From positions 1 through 45,740 of the forward strand of contig NZ_KB905406.1 of assembly GCF_000379465.1 (NCBI RefSeq): a stretch of 45,740 nt of DNA, read 5' to 3'. The DNA comes from Sciscionella marina DSM 45152. GTDB lineage: Bacteria > Actinomycetota > Actinomycetes > Mycobacteriales > Pseudonocardiaceae. The notes below the pieces were generated by a model. The model searched no databases. It was not told the DNA's origin and saw nothing but the letters and a program-made list of their open reading frames with translations. Shown piece by piece: positions 25,112-36,260 of the stretch. Both the position numbers and the translations under genes were made by a program. Numbering within the stretch: position 1 is the first letter of the stretch; each line of letters opens with the position of its first letter.

Positions 25112-26922
25112 TCGCGACCGCAGGCCACGTCGACCATGGCAAGTCGACGTTGCTGCGCTCGCTGACCGGAATGGACCCCGACCGGTGGGCCGAGGAACAC
25201 CGGCGCGGCATGACGATCGACCTCGGCTATGTGTGGACGACCTTGCCCGTACACGGCGATCTGGTGTTCGTGGACGTACCAGGACACGAACGGTTCATCA
25301 CCAACATGCTCGCCGGGATCGGCCCGGTCCCCGCGGCGCTACTGGTGATCGCCGCCGATGAAGGGTGGTGCAAGCAGACCGAGGAGCACGCGGCCGCGCT
25401 CGAGGCGCTCGGCGTCCGGCACGGATTGCTCGCGGTGACCCGCTGCGATCTTGCCCCGGCCGGTCCTGCGATCAATGCGGCAAAACGACGGCTGGCGGGT
25501 ACGTGTCTGGATGCGTTCGAGGCGGTCGCGGTCAGCGGCGCGACCGGCGAGGGCCTTGGCGAACTGCGCGAGGCGCTTGAGCGATTGGTGGCGACCATGC
25601 CCGCGCCCGCGTCCTCGGCCACCCGGCTGTGGGTGGACCGCGTGTTCACGGTGCGTGGCGCGGGCACCGTCGTGACGGGGACGCTCACCGGAGGGTCGAT
25701 CAGCATCGGAGATGAACTGCTGGTCTCCCCCTCGGGCGAATCCGTGCGCGTCAAGGGCGTGGAGAGTCTCAAGCAGCGGATTGGATCGGTCTCGGCTGTG
25801 GCCAGGGTGGCGGTGAATCTGCGCGGGCTGGATCGCAACCGCCTGCGCCGAGGAGATGCTCTGCTCGCGCGCGGCCGGTGGAGCGAGGCATACACCATGG
25901 ATGTCCGTGTGGAAACCGAACGATTGCCCACTGCCCCGATGCTGCACCTTGGTTCGGCCGCGGCCTCGGCGCACGTGCGCCCCCTCGGCGCACACACCGC
26001 GCGACTAGCGGTGCGTCGTCCGCTGCCGGTGCACGTAGGCGAACGGCTCATCCTGCGCGATCCGGGCACGCGGCACGTGACCGGTGCGGTCGTCCTGGAC
26101 ACCGATCCGCCGCCGCTGGACCGCCGGGGCGCGGCCGCGCGCCGCGACGCCGAACTCGCCGCGGTCACCGGCGAACCCGATCCGGCAGGCGAGGTACGCA
26201 GGCGCGGCACGGTGCGGCGGGATCTGCTGGTCACTGCGGGGGTGCTCGCCCCGGATGCGCCCACACCGGAAGGTGCCGTTTCCGCGGGCGCATGGCTCGC
26301 CGACGCGGACCGCTGGCGAGACTGGCAACGCGAGTTGACCAGGCTGGTGGACCGGCACGCGCGGGAGCGACCACTGGCCCCCGGCCTCATCCCTGCCACA
26401 GCCGCCCGGGTGCTGGGCCTGCCGGAATCGGCTGTGCTGGAACCGCTTGTCGCGGCATGTGCCGAGCTGGTCGTCGATGCGCACGGGATACACCGTCGCG
26501 GCACGACACCGACACTGCCCGACCAGCCCGCCGCGGCGCTGCACCGGTTGCGAGAGCGGCTGCAGCGCGAACCGTTCGCCGCGCCCGAGCTTCCCGAGCT
26601 CGCCGAGGCCGGGCTGACCGCCGCGCATCTGGCCGTCGCCGTACAGCAGGAACAGCTGCTGCGGGTCGCCGACGGGGTGTACTTGCTTCCCGATGCGCCA
26701 GCGCAGGCGCACCGTGCGCTGGCCGGGCTCACCGAACCGTTCACCATCAGCGAAGCCCGCCGTGTGCTGGGCACCAGCAGGCGTGTGGCGGTGCCGTTGC
26801 TCGAACTCCTCGACGGGTACGGGGTGACGGTGCGTGTCGATGGCAACCGCCGCAAGTTGACCGGTGAACGGTGCTCAGGACAAGTACCGGGACAAGCGCC
26901 CGAAGACACCGGGCTGCGTTAG
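25102..26922 (+). CDS. selB: selenocysteine-specific translation elongation factor
   Basis: A 606-residue GTPase that brings Sec-tRNA-Sec to the ribosome at UGA codons marked by a SECIS hairpin. The N-terminal EF-Tu-like part has P-loop GHVDHGKST (residues 8-16), [21 protein letters not shown]3 DVPGHERFI and a G4-equivalent VTRCDL. Beta-barrel domains follow ([20 protein letters not shown]). The C-terminal ~270 residues would form the four winged helices that bind the SECIS, ending [20 protein letters not shown]. It starts inside the selA end (ATG 25102). Only 78 bp separate it from fdhA, its likely client. Confidence 0.95.
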   Translation: MHVIATAGHVDHGKSTLLRSLTGMDPDRWAEEHRRGMTIDLGYVWTTLPVHGDLVFVDVPGHERFITNMLAGIGPVPAALLVIAADEGWCKQTEEHAAALEALGVRHGLLAVTRCDLAPAGPAINAAKRRLAGTCLDAFEAVAVSGATGEGLGELREALERLVATMPAPASSATRLWVDRVFTVRGAGTVVTGTLTGGSISIGDELLVSPSGESVRVKGVESLKQRIGSVSAVARVAVNLRGLDRNRLRRGDALLARGRWSEAYTMDVRVETERLPTAPMLHLGSAAASAHVRPLGAHTARLAVRRPLPVHVGERLILRDPGTRHVTGAVVLDTDPPPLDRRGAAARRDAELAAVTGEPDPAGEVRRRGTVRRDLLVTAGVLAPDAPTPEGAVSAGAWLADADRWRDWQRELTRLVDRHARERPLAPGLIPATAARVLGLPESAVLEPLVAACAELVVDAHGIHRRGTTPTLPDQPAAALHRLRERLQREPFAAPELPELAEAGLTAAHLAVAVQQEQLLRVADGVYLLPDAPAQAHRALAGLTEPFTISEARRVLGTSRRVAVPLLELLDGYGVTVRVDGNRRKLTGERCSGQVPGQAPEDTGLR

Positions 26923-26925
26923 GGC

Positions 26926-26964
26926 CCGGGTACGTGCATAATCCGCGGGAAGACGGGTACCCGG
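26926..26964. promoter_or_regulatory. inverted repeat upstream of fdhA
   Basis: CCGGGTAC (26926-26933) and GTACCCGG (26957-26964) form an 8-bp dyad with 23 nt between them, starting just after the selB stop and ending 36 bp before the fdhA start. A CATAAT sequence inside (26937-26942) could be a -10 box. It may be an operator, an attenuating hairpin or a weak terminator between the sel and fdh genes. Confidence 0.35.
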
Positions 26965-27000
26965 AAATGCGACGGCAGGCGAGCGGGACGGGGAACGGCG

Positions 27001-30000
27001 TTGGGCGTGAAGCGGTGGCTGAACTGGCCGGTACTGCGCCAGTTCGCGAGCACCGACCCGAGCGGGCGTGGTGCGGCGGCCAAGAGTCGTACCAGTGCGA
27101 ACCTCTCCCCGCGCACCGCCGACGCGGACCGGATCGTGAAGTCGGTGTGCCCGTACTGCGCGGTCGGCTGCGGGCAGAACGTCTACGTGCGTGGCGAGCG
27201 TGTCACACACATCGAGGGCGACCCGGATTCGCCCGTCAGCCGCGGCAGGCTGTGCCCGAAAGGGTCGGCATCACTGCAGTTGACCACCGGTCCGGGTCGC
27301 GAGCATCGGGTGCTCTACCGCAGGCCTTATGGCACCGACTGGGAGCAACTGGACCTGGACACGGCGCTGGACATGATCGCCGACCGGGTGATCAAGGCGC
27401 GCGGTGAGTACTGGCAGTGGCAGCAGGACGACGTCCGCACGCGCCGCACGATGGGGTTCGCGAGCCTCGGCGGCGCCACACTGGACAACGAGGAGAACTA
27501 CCTGATCAAGAAACTGTTCACCGCGCTCGGGGCGGTGCAGATCGAGAATCAGGCACGTGTTTGACACTCCTCGACAGTGCCCGGTCTGGGTACTTCCTTC
27601 GGTCGCGGCGGCGCCACGACATTCCAGCAGGATCTGCAGCACTCGGACTGCATCCTCATCGAGGGTTCCAACATGGCCGAATGCCATCCGGTCGGTTTCC
27701 AGTGGGTGATGGAAGCCAAAGCACGCGGCGCCACGGTCATCCACGTGGACCCGCGGTTCACCAGGACCAGTGCGCTCGCTGATCTGCACGTGCCGCTGCG
27801 TGCGGGCACCGACATCGCCTTCCTCGGCGGCATCGTCAACTACGTGCTGGCGAACGAGAAGTACTTCCACGACTACGTGGTGCACTACACCAACGCGGCC
27901 TCGATCGTGACCGAGGACTACGCCGGACCGGCGGACATGGACGGGTTCTTCTCCGGGTTCGACGCCGAGAAGCGCCACTACGACTTCCACACCTGGCAGT
28001 ACGAGGGTGCCGAAGTGCAGGCGGCATCGGGCGAGCGCGATCTGGAGTACCCGGACCGCGCGGGCGGCGACCCGCCGTCCGGCTCCGGCGTGCGCCAGGC
28101 GGGGCGCGGCGAGGCACACGGTTCCGGCGGGGCCAGTTCGGGGCAGGCACGCACCGATCCGACGCTGCGCCACCAGCGCACCGTGTTCCAGATCCTCAAA
28201 CGGCACTTCGCGGATTACACCCCCGAGATGGTCGAGCAGGTGTGCGGGGTACCGCCGGAGAAGTTCCTGCGCGTGTGCGAGTACCTGACCGAGAACTCCG
28301 GGCGCGAGCGCACCAGCGCGTTCGTGTACTCGGTCGGCTGGACCCAGCACACCGTCGGCGTGCAGTACATCCGCACCGCGTCCATCCTGCAGACCCTGCT
28401 GGGCAACATCGGCAGGCCCGGCGGCGGGATCCTGGCCTTACGCGGCCACGCCTCCATCCAGGGGTCGACGGACATCCCCACGTTGTTCAACTTGCTGCCC
28501 GGCTACATCCCGATGCCCCACGCACACGCCAACCAGGACCGGGCGGCCTTCCTCGCGGCCGAAGGCACGGACAAAGGGTACTGGGCGAACATGGGCGCAT
28601 ACCTGACCAGCTTGCTCAAGGCCTGGTGGGGTCCGGCGGCGACACCGGAGAACGATTTCTGCTTCGACTACCTGCCACGGTTGACCGGCAGTCACAGCAC
28701 CTACGAGACGGTCATGGCCCAGACCAGGCGCGAGTGCGTCGGCTATTTCCTGTATGGGGAGAATCCGGCTGTCGGTTCGGCGAACGCGAAGCTGCAGCGG
28801 CTCGGTATGGCCGCGCTGGACTGGCTCGTGGTCCGCGACTTCTCGCTCATCGAGAGCGCCACATGGTGGAAGGACGGCCCGGAGATCGAGAGCGGGGAAC
28901 TGTCCACACGCGAGATCGCCACCGAGGTGTTTTTCCTGCCCGCTGCCGCACATACCGAGAAAGACGGCAGTTTCACCAACACCCAGCGGATGCTGCAGTG
29001 GCACCATGCGGCCGTGGAACCGGAAGGTGACGCGCGCAGCGACCTGTGGTTCACCTACTACCTCGGCAAACGCATCCGGGAGAAACTCACGGGCAGTACC
29101 GACGACAGGGACCGGCCGCTTCTCGACCTGACATGGGACTACCCGGTGCACGGGCCGCTGGACGAACCGGACGCCGACGCGGTGCTCGCCGAGATCAACG
29201 GCGCCGATGCGCAGGGGAATCCGCTGTCCAGCTACGAGCAACTCACCGACGACGGCAGCACGACGTGCGGTTGCTGGATCTACTGCGGCGTACGCGCCGG
29301 CGGGGCCAACCAGGCCGCCCGCCGGGAACCGGGCGATCGGCAGAACTGGGTCGCCAACCAGTGGGGGTGGGCGTGGCCGGCCAACCGGAGGATCCTCTAC
29401 AACCGCGCCTCCGCCGACCCGGACGGCCGCCCCTGGAGCGCGCGCAAGGCACTCGTGTGGTGGGACTCCGATGAGCAGCGCTGGACCGGTCACGACGTCG
29501 CCGACTTCGCCGCCACGAAACCGCCGGACTATCAGCCGCCATCTGATGCGCACGGGCCCGCCGCCCTGGCGGGCACCGAACCGTTCGTGATGCAAGACGA
29601 TGGCAAGGCGTGGCTGTTCGCCCCGGCCGGGCTCGTGGACGGCCCGCTGCCCGCCCACTACGAACCGCAGGACTCGCCGTTCGAGAACCGGCTCTACCCG
29701 CAACAGCGCAACCCCGTGCGGCAGGTACTGCCGTTCAAGGGCAAGCACAACCGGATGCAGCCAAGCGGAGCGCAACCGGGTACGGAAGTGTTCCCCTACG
29801 TCGCGACGACCTACCGGCTCACCGAGCATCACACTGCCGGCGGGATGAGCCGCTGGCAGCCCTACCTCGCGGAGCTGCAACCGGAGATGTTCTGCGAGAT
29901 CTCCCCGGAACTCGCCGCGCAGCGCGGCCTGACCCACCTTGGCTGGGCCACGATCGTCACCGCGCGTGCCGCGATCGAGGCCCGCGTGCTGGTCACCGAA

Positions 30001-30267
30001 CGGATGAGCCCGATCGCCGTGCAGGGCCGCACGCTGCACCAGGTCGGGCTGCCCTACCACTGGGGCCACAACGGCTATAGCACCGGCGACGCGGCCAACG
30101 AACTGGCCGCGCTCTCGCTCGACCCGAACGTGCACATCCAGGAGGTGAAGGCGTTCGCCTGCGACATCCGCCCCGGCAGGCGCCCGGATGCCGCGGGCAC
30201 AGCCGAACTGGTGCGCGAATACCAGCGCAGAGCGGGAATCACCGACGAGACCGGAACGGAGATCTGA
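27001..30267 (+). CDS. fdhA: formate dehydrogenase major subunit, selenoprotein (Sec188)
   Basis: A 1088-residue catalytic subunit of a membrane-associated formate dehydrogenase (FDH-N/O class), binding molybdenum or tungsten bis-MGD and one 4Fe-4S cluster. The cluster ligands are Cys50, Cys53 and Cys57 (CPYCAVGCGQ) and Cys85 (GRLCPKGSA). The reading frame has one in-frame TGA at 27562-27564, in NQARV-U-HSSTVPGLGT, exactly where FdnG/FdoG have selenocysteine. Both flanks match the family closely and a SECIS hairpin follows, so it is recoded and not a mutation. Downstream are FGRGGATTFQQDL, ALRGHASIQGSTDIPTLFNL and the C-terminal VHQVGLPYHWGHNGYSTGDA cap. A glycine-rich linker sits near residues 340-385. 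TTG at 27001 was chosen (GGGGA just upstream); GTG at 27007 is possible. No Tat signal is evident. Confidence 0.95.
27562..27593 (+). promoter_or_regulatory. UGA selenocysteine codon and bacterial SECIS hairpin
   Basis: After TGA (27562-27564), GTGCCC (27577-27582) pairs with GGGTAC (27588-27593) around the loop GGTCT (27583-27587). The first loop G is 19 nt after the UGA, the same spacing as GGUCU in E. coli fdhF. A G in this loop is what SelB recognises in known bacterial SECIS elements. The lower stem was not worked out here. Confidence 0.8.
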
Positions 30268-30268
30268 C

Positions 30269-31222
30269 ATGACCGACACGGCATCGAGCACGGGTAGCGG
30301 GCACGATCCCGCGGCGGCGAGTGGCTACCCGGACCACCCTCCGCGGATGGGCTTCTTCACCGACACCTCGGTGTGCATCGGTTGCAAGGCCTGCGAGGTC
30401 GCCTGCAAGGAATGGAACCTGATCCCCGAAGACGGCCTCGACCTGACCGGCATGTCCTATGACAACACCGGCGGGCTCAGTGCCGACACGTGGCGGCATG
30501 TGGCGTTCATCGAGCAACGCAAACCGATCGGCGTGCAAGACCCTGGATTGCAGCACACCGGGGATGTGCTGGCGATGGCCGAGCAGGGTGCGGCCACCCC
30601 TCCCGCGGACGCCGCGATGAATCCCACCACACCGGGCCAAGCAGGTGAGTTCCGCTGGCTGATGTCCAGTGATGTGTGCAAGCACTGCACCCACGCCGCA
30701 TGCCTGGATGTTTGCCCGACCGGTTCGCTGTTCCGTACCGAATTCGGCACCGTGGTCGTGCAGGAGGACATCTGCAACGGCTGCGGCTACTGCATTCCCG
30801 CCTGCCCATACGGCGTGATCGACCGCCGCGAGGGCGATGGCAGAGCGTGGAAATGCACGCTGTGCTACGACCGGATCGGCGCGGGCGGTGAACCGGCGTG
30901 TGCCAAGGCGTGTCCGACCGAGTCCATCCAGTTCGGCCCCCTCGACCAGCTGCGCGAGCGGGCGCGGCAACGTGTCGAGCAGCTGCACGGCGAGGGAGTC
31001 GCCGATGCCCGGCTCTACGGCGCGGACCCGGACGACGGTGTCGGCGGGGACGGGGCGTTCTTCCTGCTGCTCGACGAACCCGAGGTCTACGGTCTGCCAC
31101 CTGACCCTGTCGTCACCACGCGCGATCTGCCGTCCATGTGGCGTCATGTCGCCGCCGCGGCGGGCACGCTGGTCGGTATGGCCGCCGCCGCGTTTACCGC
31201 CGCCGCGTTCGGCAAGCGCTGA
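30269..31222 (+). CDS. formate dehydrogenase iron-sulfur (beta) subunit
   Basis: A 317-residue electron-transfer subunit carrying four 4Fe-4S clusters. The four cysteine motifs are CIGCKACEVACKEW (residues ~35-48), CKHCTHAACLDVCP, CNGCGYCIPACPYG, and CTLCYDRIGAGGEPACAKAC. A single C-terminal hydrophobic helix (AAAAGTLVGMAAAAFTAAAF) would anchor it and contact the membrane subunit. It starts one base after the fdhA stop (ATG 30269, with GGAG about 7 bases before). It relays electrons from the selenocysteine active site of FdhA toward the quinone-binding subunit. Confidence 0.93.
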   Translation: MTDTASSTGSGHDPAAASGYPDHPPRMGFFTDTSVCIGCKACEVACKEWNLIPEDGLDLTGMSYDNTGGLSADTWRHVAFIEQRKPIGVQDPGLQHTGDVLAMAEQGAATPPADAAMNPTTPGQAGEFRWLMSSDVCKHCTHAACLDVCPTGSLFRTEFGTVVVQEDICNGCGYCIPACPYGVIDRREGDGRAWKCTLCYDRIGAGGEPACAKACPTESIQFGPLDQLRERARQRVEQLHGEGVADARLYGADPDDGVGGDGAFFLLLDEPEVYGLPPDPVVTTRDLPSMWRHVAAAAGTLVGMAAAAFTAAAFGKR

Positions 31223-31243
31223 ACCGTCCCTGAGGAGGCCGAC

Positions 31244-32290
31244 ATGAGCCACACCGACGCCGCAGGCAACCGCGCGCGCACCGGCCGCAACGCGGTCACC
31301 GGAGGACGCAGGCACCGGCGCAAACACGGTGAGCAGCCCATGGTGCCCGATGCCGAATTCGGCTCCTACTACGGACTTCCGGTGCTCAACGCGCCGGTAT
31401 GGAAGACACCCGACGTGCCCGGCTATCTGTTCTTGGGGGGCCTCGCGGGAGCGGGTTCGCTGCTCGGCGCTGGAGCCGCGCTCACCCGCAGGCCCACACT
31501 CCAGCGGATCACGACGACGGGCTCGATCGGAAGTGCGCTCGTGTCCCTCGCGGCACTCGTACACGACCTTGGCAGGCCAGCGCGGTTCCTGAACATGCTG
31601 CGTGTGTTCAAACCGAGTTCGCCGATGAGCGTGGGTTCCTGGCTGTTGTCGGCGTATGCGCCTGCCGCCGGGGTCGCCGCGGTGTGGGCACATCGCGAGG
31701 GGCTCGTCAGAGTGGCGGCCGTATCAAGCGTGCTCGAGCGGTTTCCCACCATCACAAGGATCGCAGGCACAGGCGCCACCGCGGCAGCCGCGGTCACCGG
31801 GCCCGCCGTGGCCGCATACACCGCCGCCCTGCTCAGCGACACCGCCGTACCCGCATGGCACGACGGCTACCGTGAACTGCCGTTCGTGTTCATCGGGTCG
31901 GGCGCGGCAGCAGCCGGTGGGCTGGGGCTGTTCGCACCGACAACGGAGAGCGTGCCTGCGCGCGTGTTCGCCGTGCTGGGGGCAGGCTGTGAGCTCTTCG
32001 CGTTCGAGCGCATGCGTAGCAGGCTCGGCATGGTCGGGGAACCCTACGACACCGGCCCCGGCGGCATGTACCTCAAGGCCAGCAAGGCACTCGCGGTCTG
32101 CGGTGCCGCCGGAGCCGTGCTTGGCCGGCGAAGCCGGGTGATCAGTGCGCTCTCCGGTGCGGCGCTGTTCGCGGCTTCTGCCGCCACCCGCTGGGGCGTG
32201 TTCCACGCAGGACTGACCTCAGCCAAAGATCCGAAATACACCGTCGTGCCACAACGAGAACGGCTCAACCAGCGGCGCACGCGGCAGTAG
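31244..32290 (+). CDS. NrfD-type membrane subunit of formate dehydrogenase
   Basis: A 348-residue polytopic protein with about eight hydrophobic segments, beginning after a basic N-terminal tail (PDVPGYLFLGGLAGAGSLLG; GSIGSALVSLAALVHDLG; MSVGSWLLSAYAPAAGVAAV). The VHDLGRPARFLNMLRVFKPS loop is typical of NrfD/PsrC proteins, which take the place of the cytochrome b gamma subunit and react with menaquinone. GAGGAGG at 31232-31238 precedes the ATG. It is the last gene of the fdh operon; the acetate kinase gene ends convergently 234 bp away. Confidence 0.88.
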   Translation: MSHTDAAGNRARTGRNAVTGGRRHRRKHGEQPMVPDAEFGSYYGLPVLNAPVWKTPDVPGYLFLGGLAGAGSLLGAGAALTRRPTLQRITTTGSIGSALVSLAALVHDLGRPARFLNMLRVFKPSSPMSVGSWLLSAYAPAAGVAAVWAHREGLVRVAAVSSVLERFPTITRIAGTGATAAAAVTGPAVAAYTAALLSDTAVPAWHDGYRELPFVFIGSGAAAAGGLGLFAPTTESVPARVFAVLGAGCELFAFERMRSRLGMVGEPYDTGPGGMYLKASKALAVCGAAGAVLGRRSRVISALSGAALFAASAATRWGVFHAGLTSAKDPKYTVVPQRERLNQRRTRQ

Positions 32291-32524
32291 GCCCTCGGCG
32301 GCCACCGACTCGGTTGGCTCGCCTCGTACGGCCATATGGACAGTGACAGGAATAGCCCTTTCTCGGCAGCTTCACGAGCAGCCAAGTACGGCCGCGGCTA
32401 CTGCGCCGCAGTGCTCGCACCACCGCAGGACCAGAGACCGATGTGGCCCCGACGGTTCCGCGCCGAGAGCGGAGCCGCGGCAGCACCACGACGTGTCCGC
32501 CCGCCCCGGTGAACGGCCGAATCC

Positions 32525-33610
32525 TCAGGAACCCCCAAGCAGCATGCGGGCGTCCCTGGCCATCGGCACATCCTCACGAGCCGCGATCACCAGCGTGCGG
32601 ACGGCCGCGTCCGGGGTGCTGATATCGGTGTCGGGCTCTGCGCCGACGTTGTGCGGCTCATCCACCGTGACACCGAGATAGCCGAGCGCGGTGGCCACGT
32701 GTGTCCGTACGAATGACTCGTTCTCACCTACTCCGCCGGTGAACACCAGAGCGTCCAATCCGCCGAGAGCCGCGGTCATGGCCGCGATCGCGGCGCAGAG
32801 CTCGTGCAGGTAGACATCCACCGCACGGCGAGCGTCTCGATCCGCGCGCCCGCGCAGCTCGCCGATGTTGGGATTGCCTGCCATGCCGAGCAGACCGGAG
32901 TGGTACTGCAGGGTATCGGCGAGTTCCTCGACACCGATGCCCGCATGTTGTTGCAGCCACAGCAGAATCGACGGGTCCACGCGACCGCTGCGGGTGCTCA
33001 TCACCAGGCCTTCTAGTGGGGTGAACCCCATGGTGGTATCAAGGCTGTGGCCGTGTCGCACCGCGGCCAGCGAGGCGCCCGCACCGAGATGGCAGACGAC
33101 GATGCGAATATCCTTGTCCGCAAGCAGTCCCACCGCTCGCGTCGAGGCGTACTCGTGGGACAGCCCGTGGAACCCGTACTTCCGGATGCCGAACCGATCC
33201 CGCCATTGCCTTGGTAATGCGTAGTCCCTTGCCGCATCGGGCATCCGTGAGTGGAACGCGGTGTCGAAACAAGCCACCACGGGCAGACCGGGCAGCTGAT
33301 CGGCGACGATGTCGATGGCGGCCAGAGCCATTGGCTGGTGCGCCGGAGCCAGCGGTATCAGCTCCATCAGTTCTGAGCGCACATCCCTGTCCACCAGGAC
33401 GCTGCCGGTGAACCGGTCGCCTCCGTGCACGATCCGGTGCGCAACCGCGTCAACCCGGCCAAGTCGTTCGGTGAATCGCGACAGGCGCTCGCGGTCGATC
33501 TGCCCCTTGTGGACGGCGATGTCCTCGCTGTCCAGCACTGTGTCGGACTCGTCCACCAACCGTAGTTTCAGGCTGCTGGAACCGCAGTTGACCGTCATCA
33601 CCGTGGTCAC
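32525..33610 (-). CDS. ackA: acetate kinase
   Basis: A 361-residue ASKHA-fold kinase converting acetyl phosphate and ADP to acetate and ATP. Motifs are [16 protein letters not shown] at the N-terminus, [91 protein letters not shown] and [15 protein letters not shown]. It is shorter than the ~400 residues of E. coli AckA, as is common next to phosphoketolase. I chose the GTG at 33610, which overlaps the phosphoketolase stop as GTGA; ATG 33598 would also work. The frame stays open far upstream only as a shadow of the phosphoketolase gene. Confidence 0.92.
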   Translation of the reverse strand: MTTVMTVNCGSSSLKLRLVDESDTVLDSEDIAVHKGQIDRERLSRFTERLGRVDAVAHRIVHGGDRFTGSVLVDRDVRSELMELIPLAPAHQPMALAAIDIVADQLPGLPVVACFDTAFHSRMPDAARDYALPRQWRDRFGIRKYGFHGLSHEYASTRAVGLLADKDIRIVVCHLGAGASLAAVRHGHSLDTTMGFTPLEGLVMSTRSGRVDPSILLWLQQHAGIGVEELADTLQYHSGLLGMAGNPNIGELRGRADRDARRAVDVYLHELCAAIAAMTAALGGLDALVFTGGVGENESFVRTHVATALGYLGVTVDEPHNVGAEPDTDISTPDAAVRTLVIAAREDVPMARDARMLLGGS

Positions 33611-35994
33611 GATGGCCACGACCAGTCGCGAACCTCGGGCGGATCTTCTCCGTACTGTCGGGTATAAAGCCGGGCGCGCAGCCGGGTGTCGACCATCTGT
33701 TGTCGTAGTTGGGCTCTGCGCACGCCGAGACCGGGGACACGATCGATCACGTCCATCACGAGGTGGTAGCGGTCGAGTTCGTTGAGCATCACCATGTCGA
33801 AGGGGGTGGTCGTGGTGCCCTCCTCGATGTATCCGCGAACGTGCAGGTTCGCGTGGTTGCTCCGCCGGTAGGTCAACCGGTGGATCAGCCACGGATAACC
33901 GTGGTAGGCGAAGATGACCGGCCTGTCTTCGGTGAACAGCGCGTCGAACTCGGCATCGGGCAGGCCGTGCGGATGCTGGTGCTCGTCTTGCAGCCGCATC
34001 AGGTCGACCACGTTGACCACACGCACGTTCAGCTCCGGGATGTGGCGATGCAGCAGGTCCGTGGCGGCGAGGGTCTCCAGCGTCGGCACATCGCCCGCGC
34101 AGGCGAGCACCACATCCGGTTCCGCGTCGGTGCTGCTCGCCCAGTCCCAGATCCCGAGGCCGCGGGTGCAGTGTTCGATGGCGGCGTCCGGTCCGAGCCA
34201 TACCGGTTCCGGGTGTTTCCCGGCTATGACGACGTTGACCAGATTCTCGCTGCGCAGGCAGTGGTCCATCACCGAGAGCAGCGTGTTCGCGTCCGGTGGC
34301 AGGTATACCCGGACGAAGTCCGCCTTCTTGTTCACCACGTGGTCGATGAACCCTGGGTCCTGATGAGAGAAACCGTTGTGGTCCTGTCTCCACACATGCG
34401 AGGAAAGCAGGTAGTTCAGCGATGCGATCGACGCGCGCCAAGGGATTTCCTTGCTGACCTTCAGCCACTTGGCGTGCTGATTGAACATCGAGTCGATGAT
34501 GTGGGTGAACGCCTCGTAGCAGTTGAAGACACCGTGCCTTCCGCTGAGCAGGTAGCCCTCCAGCCAGCCCTGGCACAGATGCTCGGAGAGCACCTCCAGC
34601 ACGCGGCCGTCCGGCGCCAGGTGGTCGTCGCCGGCTCGCAGTTCAGCGGTCCACGCCCGGTTGGTGACGTCGAAGACGGACTCCAACTTGTTCGAAGTCG
34701 TCTCGTCCGGCCCGAACAGCCGAAAGTTCGCCGCCTCTTGATTGGCGGTGAACACCGAACGCAGGAAACCGCCCAGTGCCGCCATACCGCTCTGGTTCAC
34801 CGCGCCCGGAGCCGGAAGTGCAGTCAGATAGTCCCGGAAATTCGGCAGTCGCAATGGTCTGCGCAGCAGACCGCCGTTCGCGTGCTCGTTTGCGCTCATC
34901 CGCGCGTTGCCGTACGGAGCGAGATCGGCGAGTTCGGATCGCAGCGTCCCGTTACCGTCGAAGAGTTCCTCCGGACGGTAGGAGCGCAGCCAGCTCTCCA
35001 GTTGCCGTCGATGCTCGGTGTTGGTGCGCACTTCCGCGAGCGGGACCTGGTGCGCGCGGAAGGTTCCTTCCACAGCCATCCCATCCACCTCGGCCGGTCC
35101 GGTCCATCCCTTCAGGGTGCGCAACACGATCATCGGCCAGATCGGTCGTATCGATTCGCCGTCTTCACGGGCGGTACGCTGGATCGCGCCGATTTCGGCG
35201 ACCACGGTGTCCAGCGCCGCTGCCATCTGCTCGTGCATCGTTTGCGGATCCGTCCCGCTGACCAGGTAGGGCCGGTAGCCGTAGCCTTCCAGCAGGCTCA
35301 CCAACTCGGGCTCGGGAATCCTGGCAAGCACCGTGGGGTTGGCGATCTTGTACCCGTTGAGATGCAACACCGGCAGCACGGCTCCATCGGCACGCGGGTC
35401 GAGGAATTTGTTCGAGTGCCAGCTCGCGGCGAGCGGCCCCGTCTCCGCCTCCCCGTCGCCGATCACGCAGCAGGCCAGCAAATCGGGATTGTCGAACACG
35501 GCGCCGAACGCGTGCAGCAGCGAATAGCCGAGCTCCCCGCCCTCGTTGATCGAACCCGGTGTCTCCGGAGCGGCATGGCTGGGGATTCCTCCGGGGAAGG
35601 AGAACTGCCGAACCAACTTGGCCAACCCCGCTTCATCCTGGGTCACATCGGGGAACCGCTGGCTGTAGGTACCTTCCAGGTAGGCGTTCGCCACCACACC
35701 TGGGCCACCGTGACCGGGCCCGGCAACGAAGATGGCATTCAGCTTCTCCTGTCGGATCACCCGGTTGAGGTGGGCATACACGAAATTCAGACCAGGCGTG
35801 GTGCCCCAGTGACCGAGCAGTCTCGGTTTCAGATGTTCGGCTTGGAGCGGCTCCCGCAACAACGGGTTGTCCAACAGATAGAGTTGCGCGGCGGATAGGT
35901 AGTTGGCCGCGCGCCAGTACCGATCGAGCCGCTCGAGCACTGTCGCGGTGCTTTTCGGTGCCGTATCGATCGGTTGCTCTGCGACGTGTCCCAT
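33607..35994 (-). CDS. xfp: phosphoketolase (xylulose-5-phosphate/fructose-6-phosphate)
   Basis: A 795-residue thiamine-diphosphate enzyme that splits xylulose 5-phosphate (and often fructose 6-phosphate) with phosphate to acetyl phosphate. Family motifs are [10 protein letters not shown]-type start [80 protein letters not shown], and the TPP/metal motif [25 protein letters not shown] is near the C-terminus. Length is normal. The stop overlaps the ackA start, coupling acetyl phosphate production to ATP formation. The ribosome site before ATG 35994 is weak. Confidence 0.94.
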   Translation of the reverse strand: MGHVAEQPIDTAPKSTATVLERLDRYWRAANYLSAAQLYLLDNPLLREPLQAEHLKPRLLGHWGTTPGLNFVYAHLNRVIRQEKLNAIFVAGPGHGGPGVVANAYLEGTYSQRFPDVTQDEAGLAKLVRQFSFPGGIPSHAAPETPGSINEGGELGYSLLHAFGAVFDNPDLLACCVIGDGEAETGPLAASWHSNKFLDPRADGAVLPVLHLNGYKIANPTVLARIPEPELVSLLEGYGYRPYLVSGTDPQTMHEQMAAALDTVVAEIGAIQRTAREDGESIRPIWPMIVLRTLKGWTGPAEVDGMAVEGTFRAHQVPLAEVRTNTEHRRQLESWLRSYRPEELFDGNGTLRSELADLAPYGNARMSANEHANGGLLRRPLRLPNFRDYLTALPAPGAVNQSGMAALGGFLRSVFTANQEAANFRLFGPDETTSNKLESVFDVTNRAWTAELRAGDDHLAPDGRVLEVLSEHLCQGWLEGYLLSGRHGVFNCYEAFTHIIDSMFNQHAKWLKVSKEIPWRASIASLNYLLSSHVWRQDHNGFSHQDPGFIDHVVNKKADFVRVYLPPDANTLLSVMDHCLRSENLVNVVIAGKHPEPVWLGPDAAIEHCTRGLGIWDWASSTDAEPDVVLACAGDVPTLETLAATDLLHRHIPELNVRVVNVVDLMRLQDEHQHPHGLPDAEFDALFTEDRPVIFAYHGYPWLIHRLTYRRSNHANLHVRGYIEEGTTTTPFDMVMLNELDRYHLVMDVIDRVPGLGVRRAQLRQQMVDTRLRARLYTRQYGEDPPEVRDWSWPS

Positions 35995-36260
35995 GAACGG
36001 TCAAGTACCCATTCGAGTCCTCGCGGAAACAGCGGCTGGGCGTCCGCCGGGTCAGCTGAGAGCCGACCGTCTTATTGGGACTGCTTCAGGACCGCATCCC
36101 GCAACCTTTCCAATCTGCGCGACCGGACCCGTTACCGCCCGTGTCCTGCCGCTGGATCTGTGGCGAGCTCGGCTCCGACACCGCCGCGGGGGTTCAGTGG
36201 TGATACGGACACCGCCGCAGCGCGGCTGCCCGTGAGACATGGTCGCGGGTACTCACTTCC

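Noticed and set aside
25227-26909. 560-codon open frame on the minus strand
   Set aside because: Antisense shadow of selB with Ser/Arg/Pro-rich low-complexity composition.
27562-27564. Nonsense mutation splitting fdhA into two genes
   Set aside because: Both sides match one FDH alpha subunit without a gap, the UGA is at the known selenocysteine site, a SECIS loop follows and the Sec machinery is adjacent.
28438-30291. 617-codon open frame on the minus strand
   Set aside because: Shadow of fdhA; no family motif, and caused by high G+C codon bias.
32525-34576. 683-codon version of acetate kinase with a long N-terminal extension
   Set aside because: The extension overlaps the phosphoketolase coding region in another frame and has no similarity; the GTGA start at 33610 explains the gene.
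33709-35898. 729-codon open frame on the plus strand
   Set aside because: Antisense shadow of the phosphoketolase gene, which has clear family motifs.
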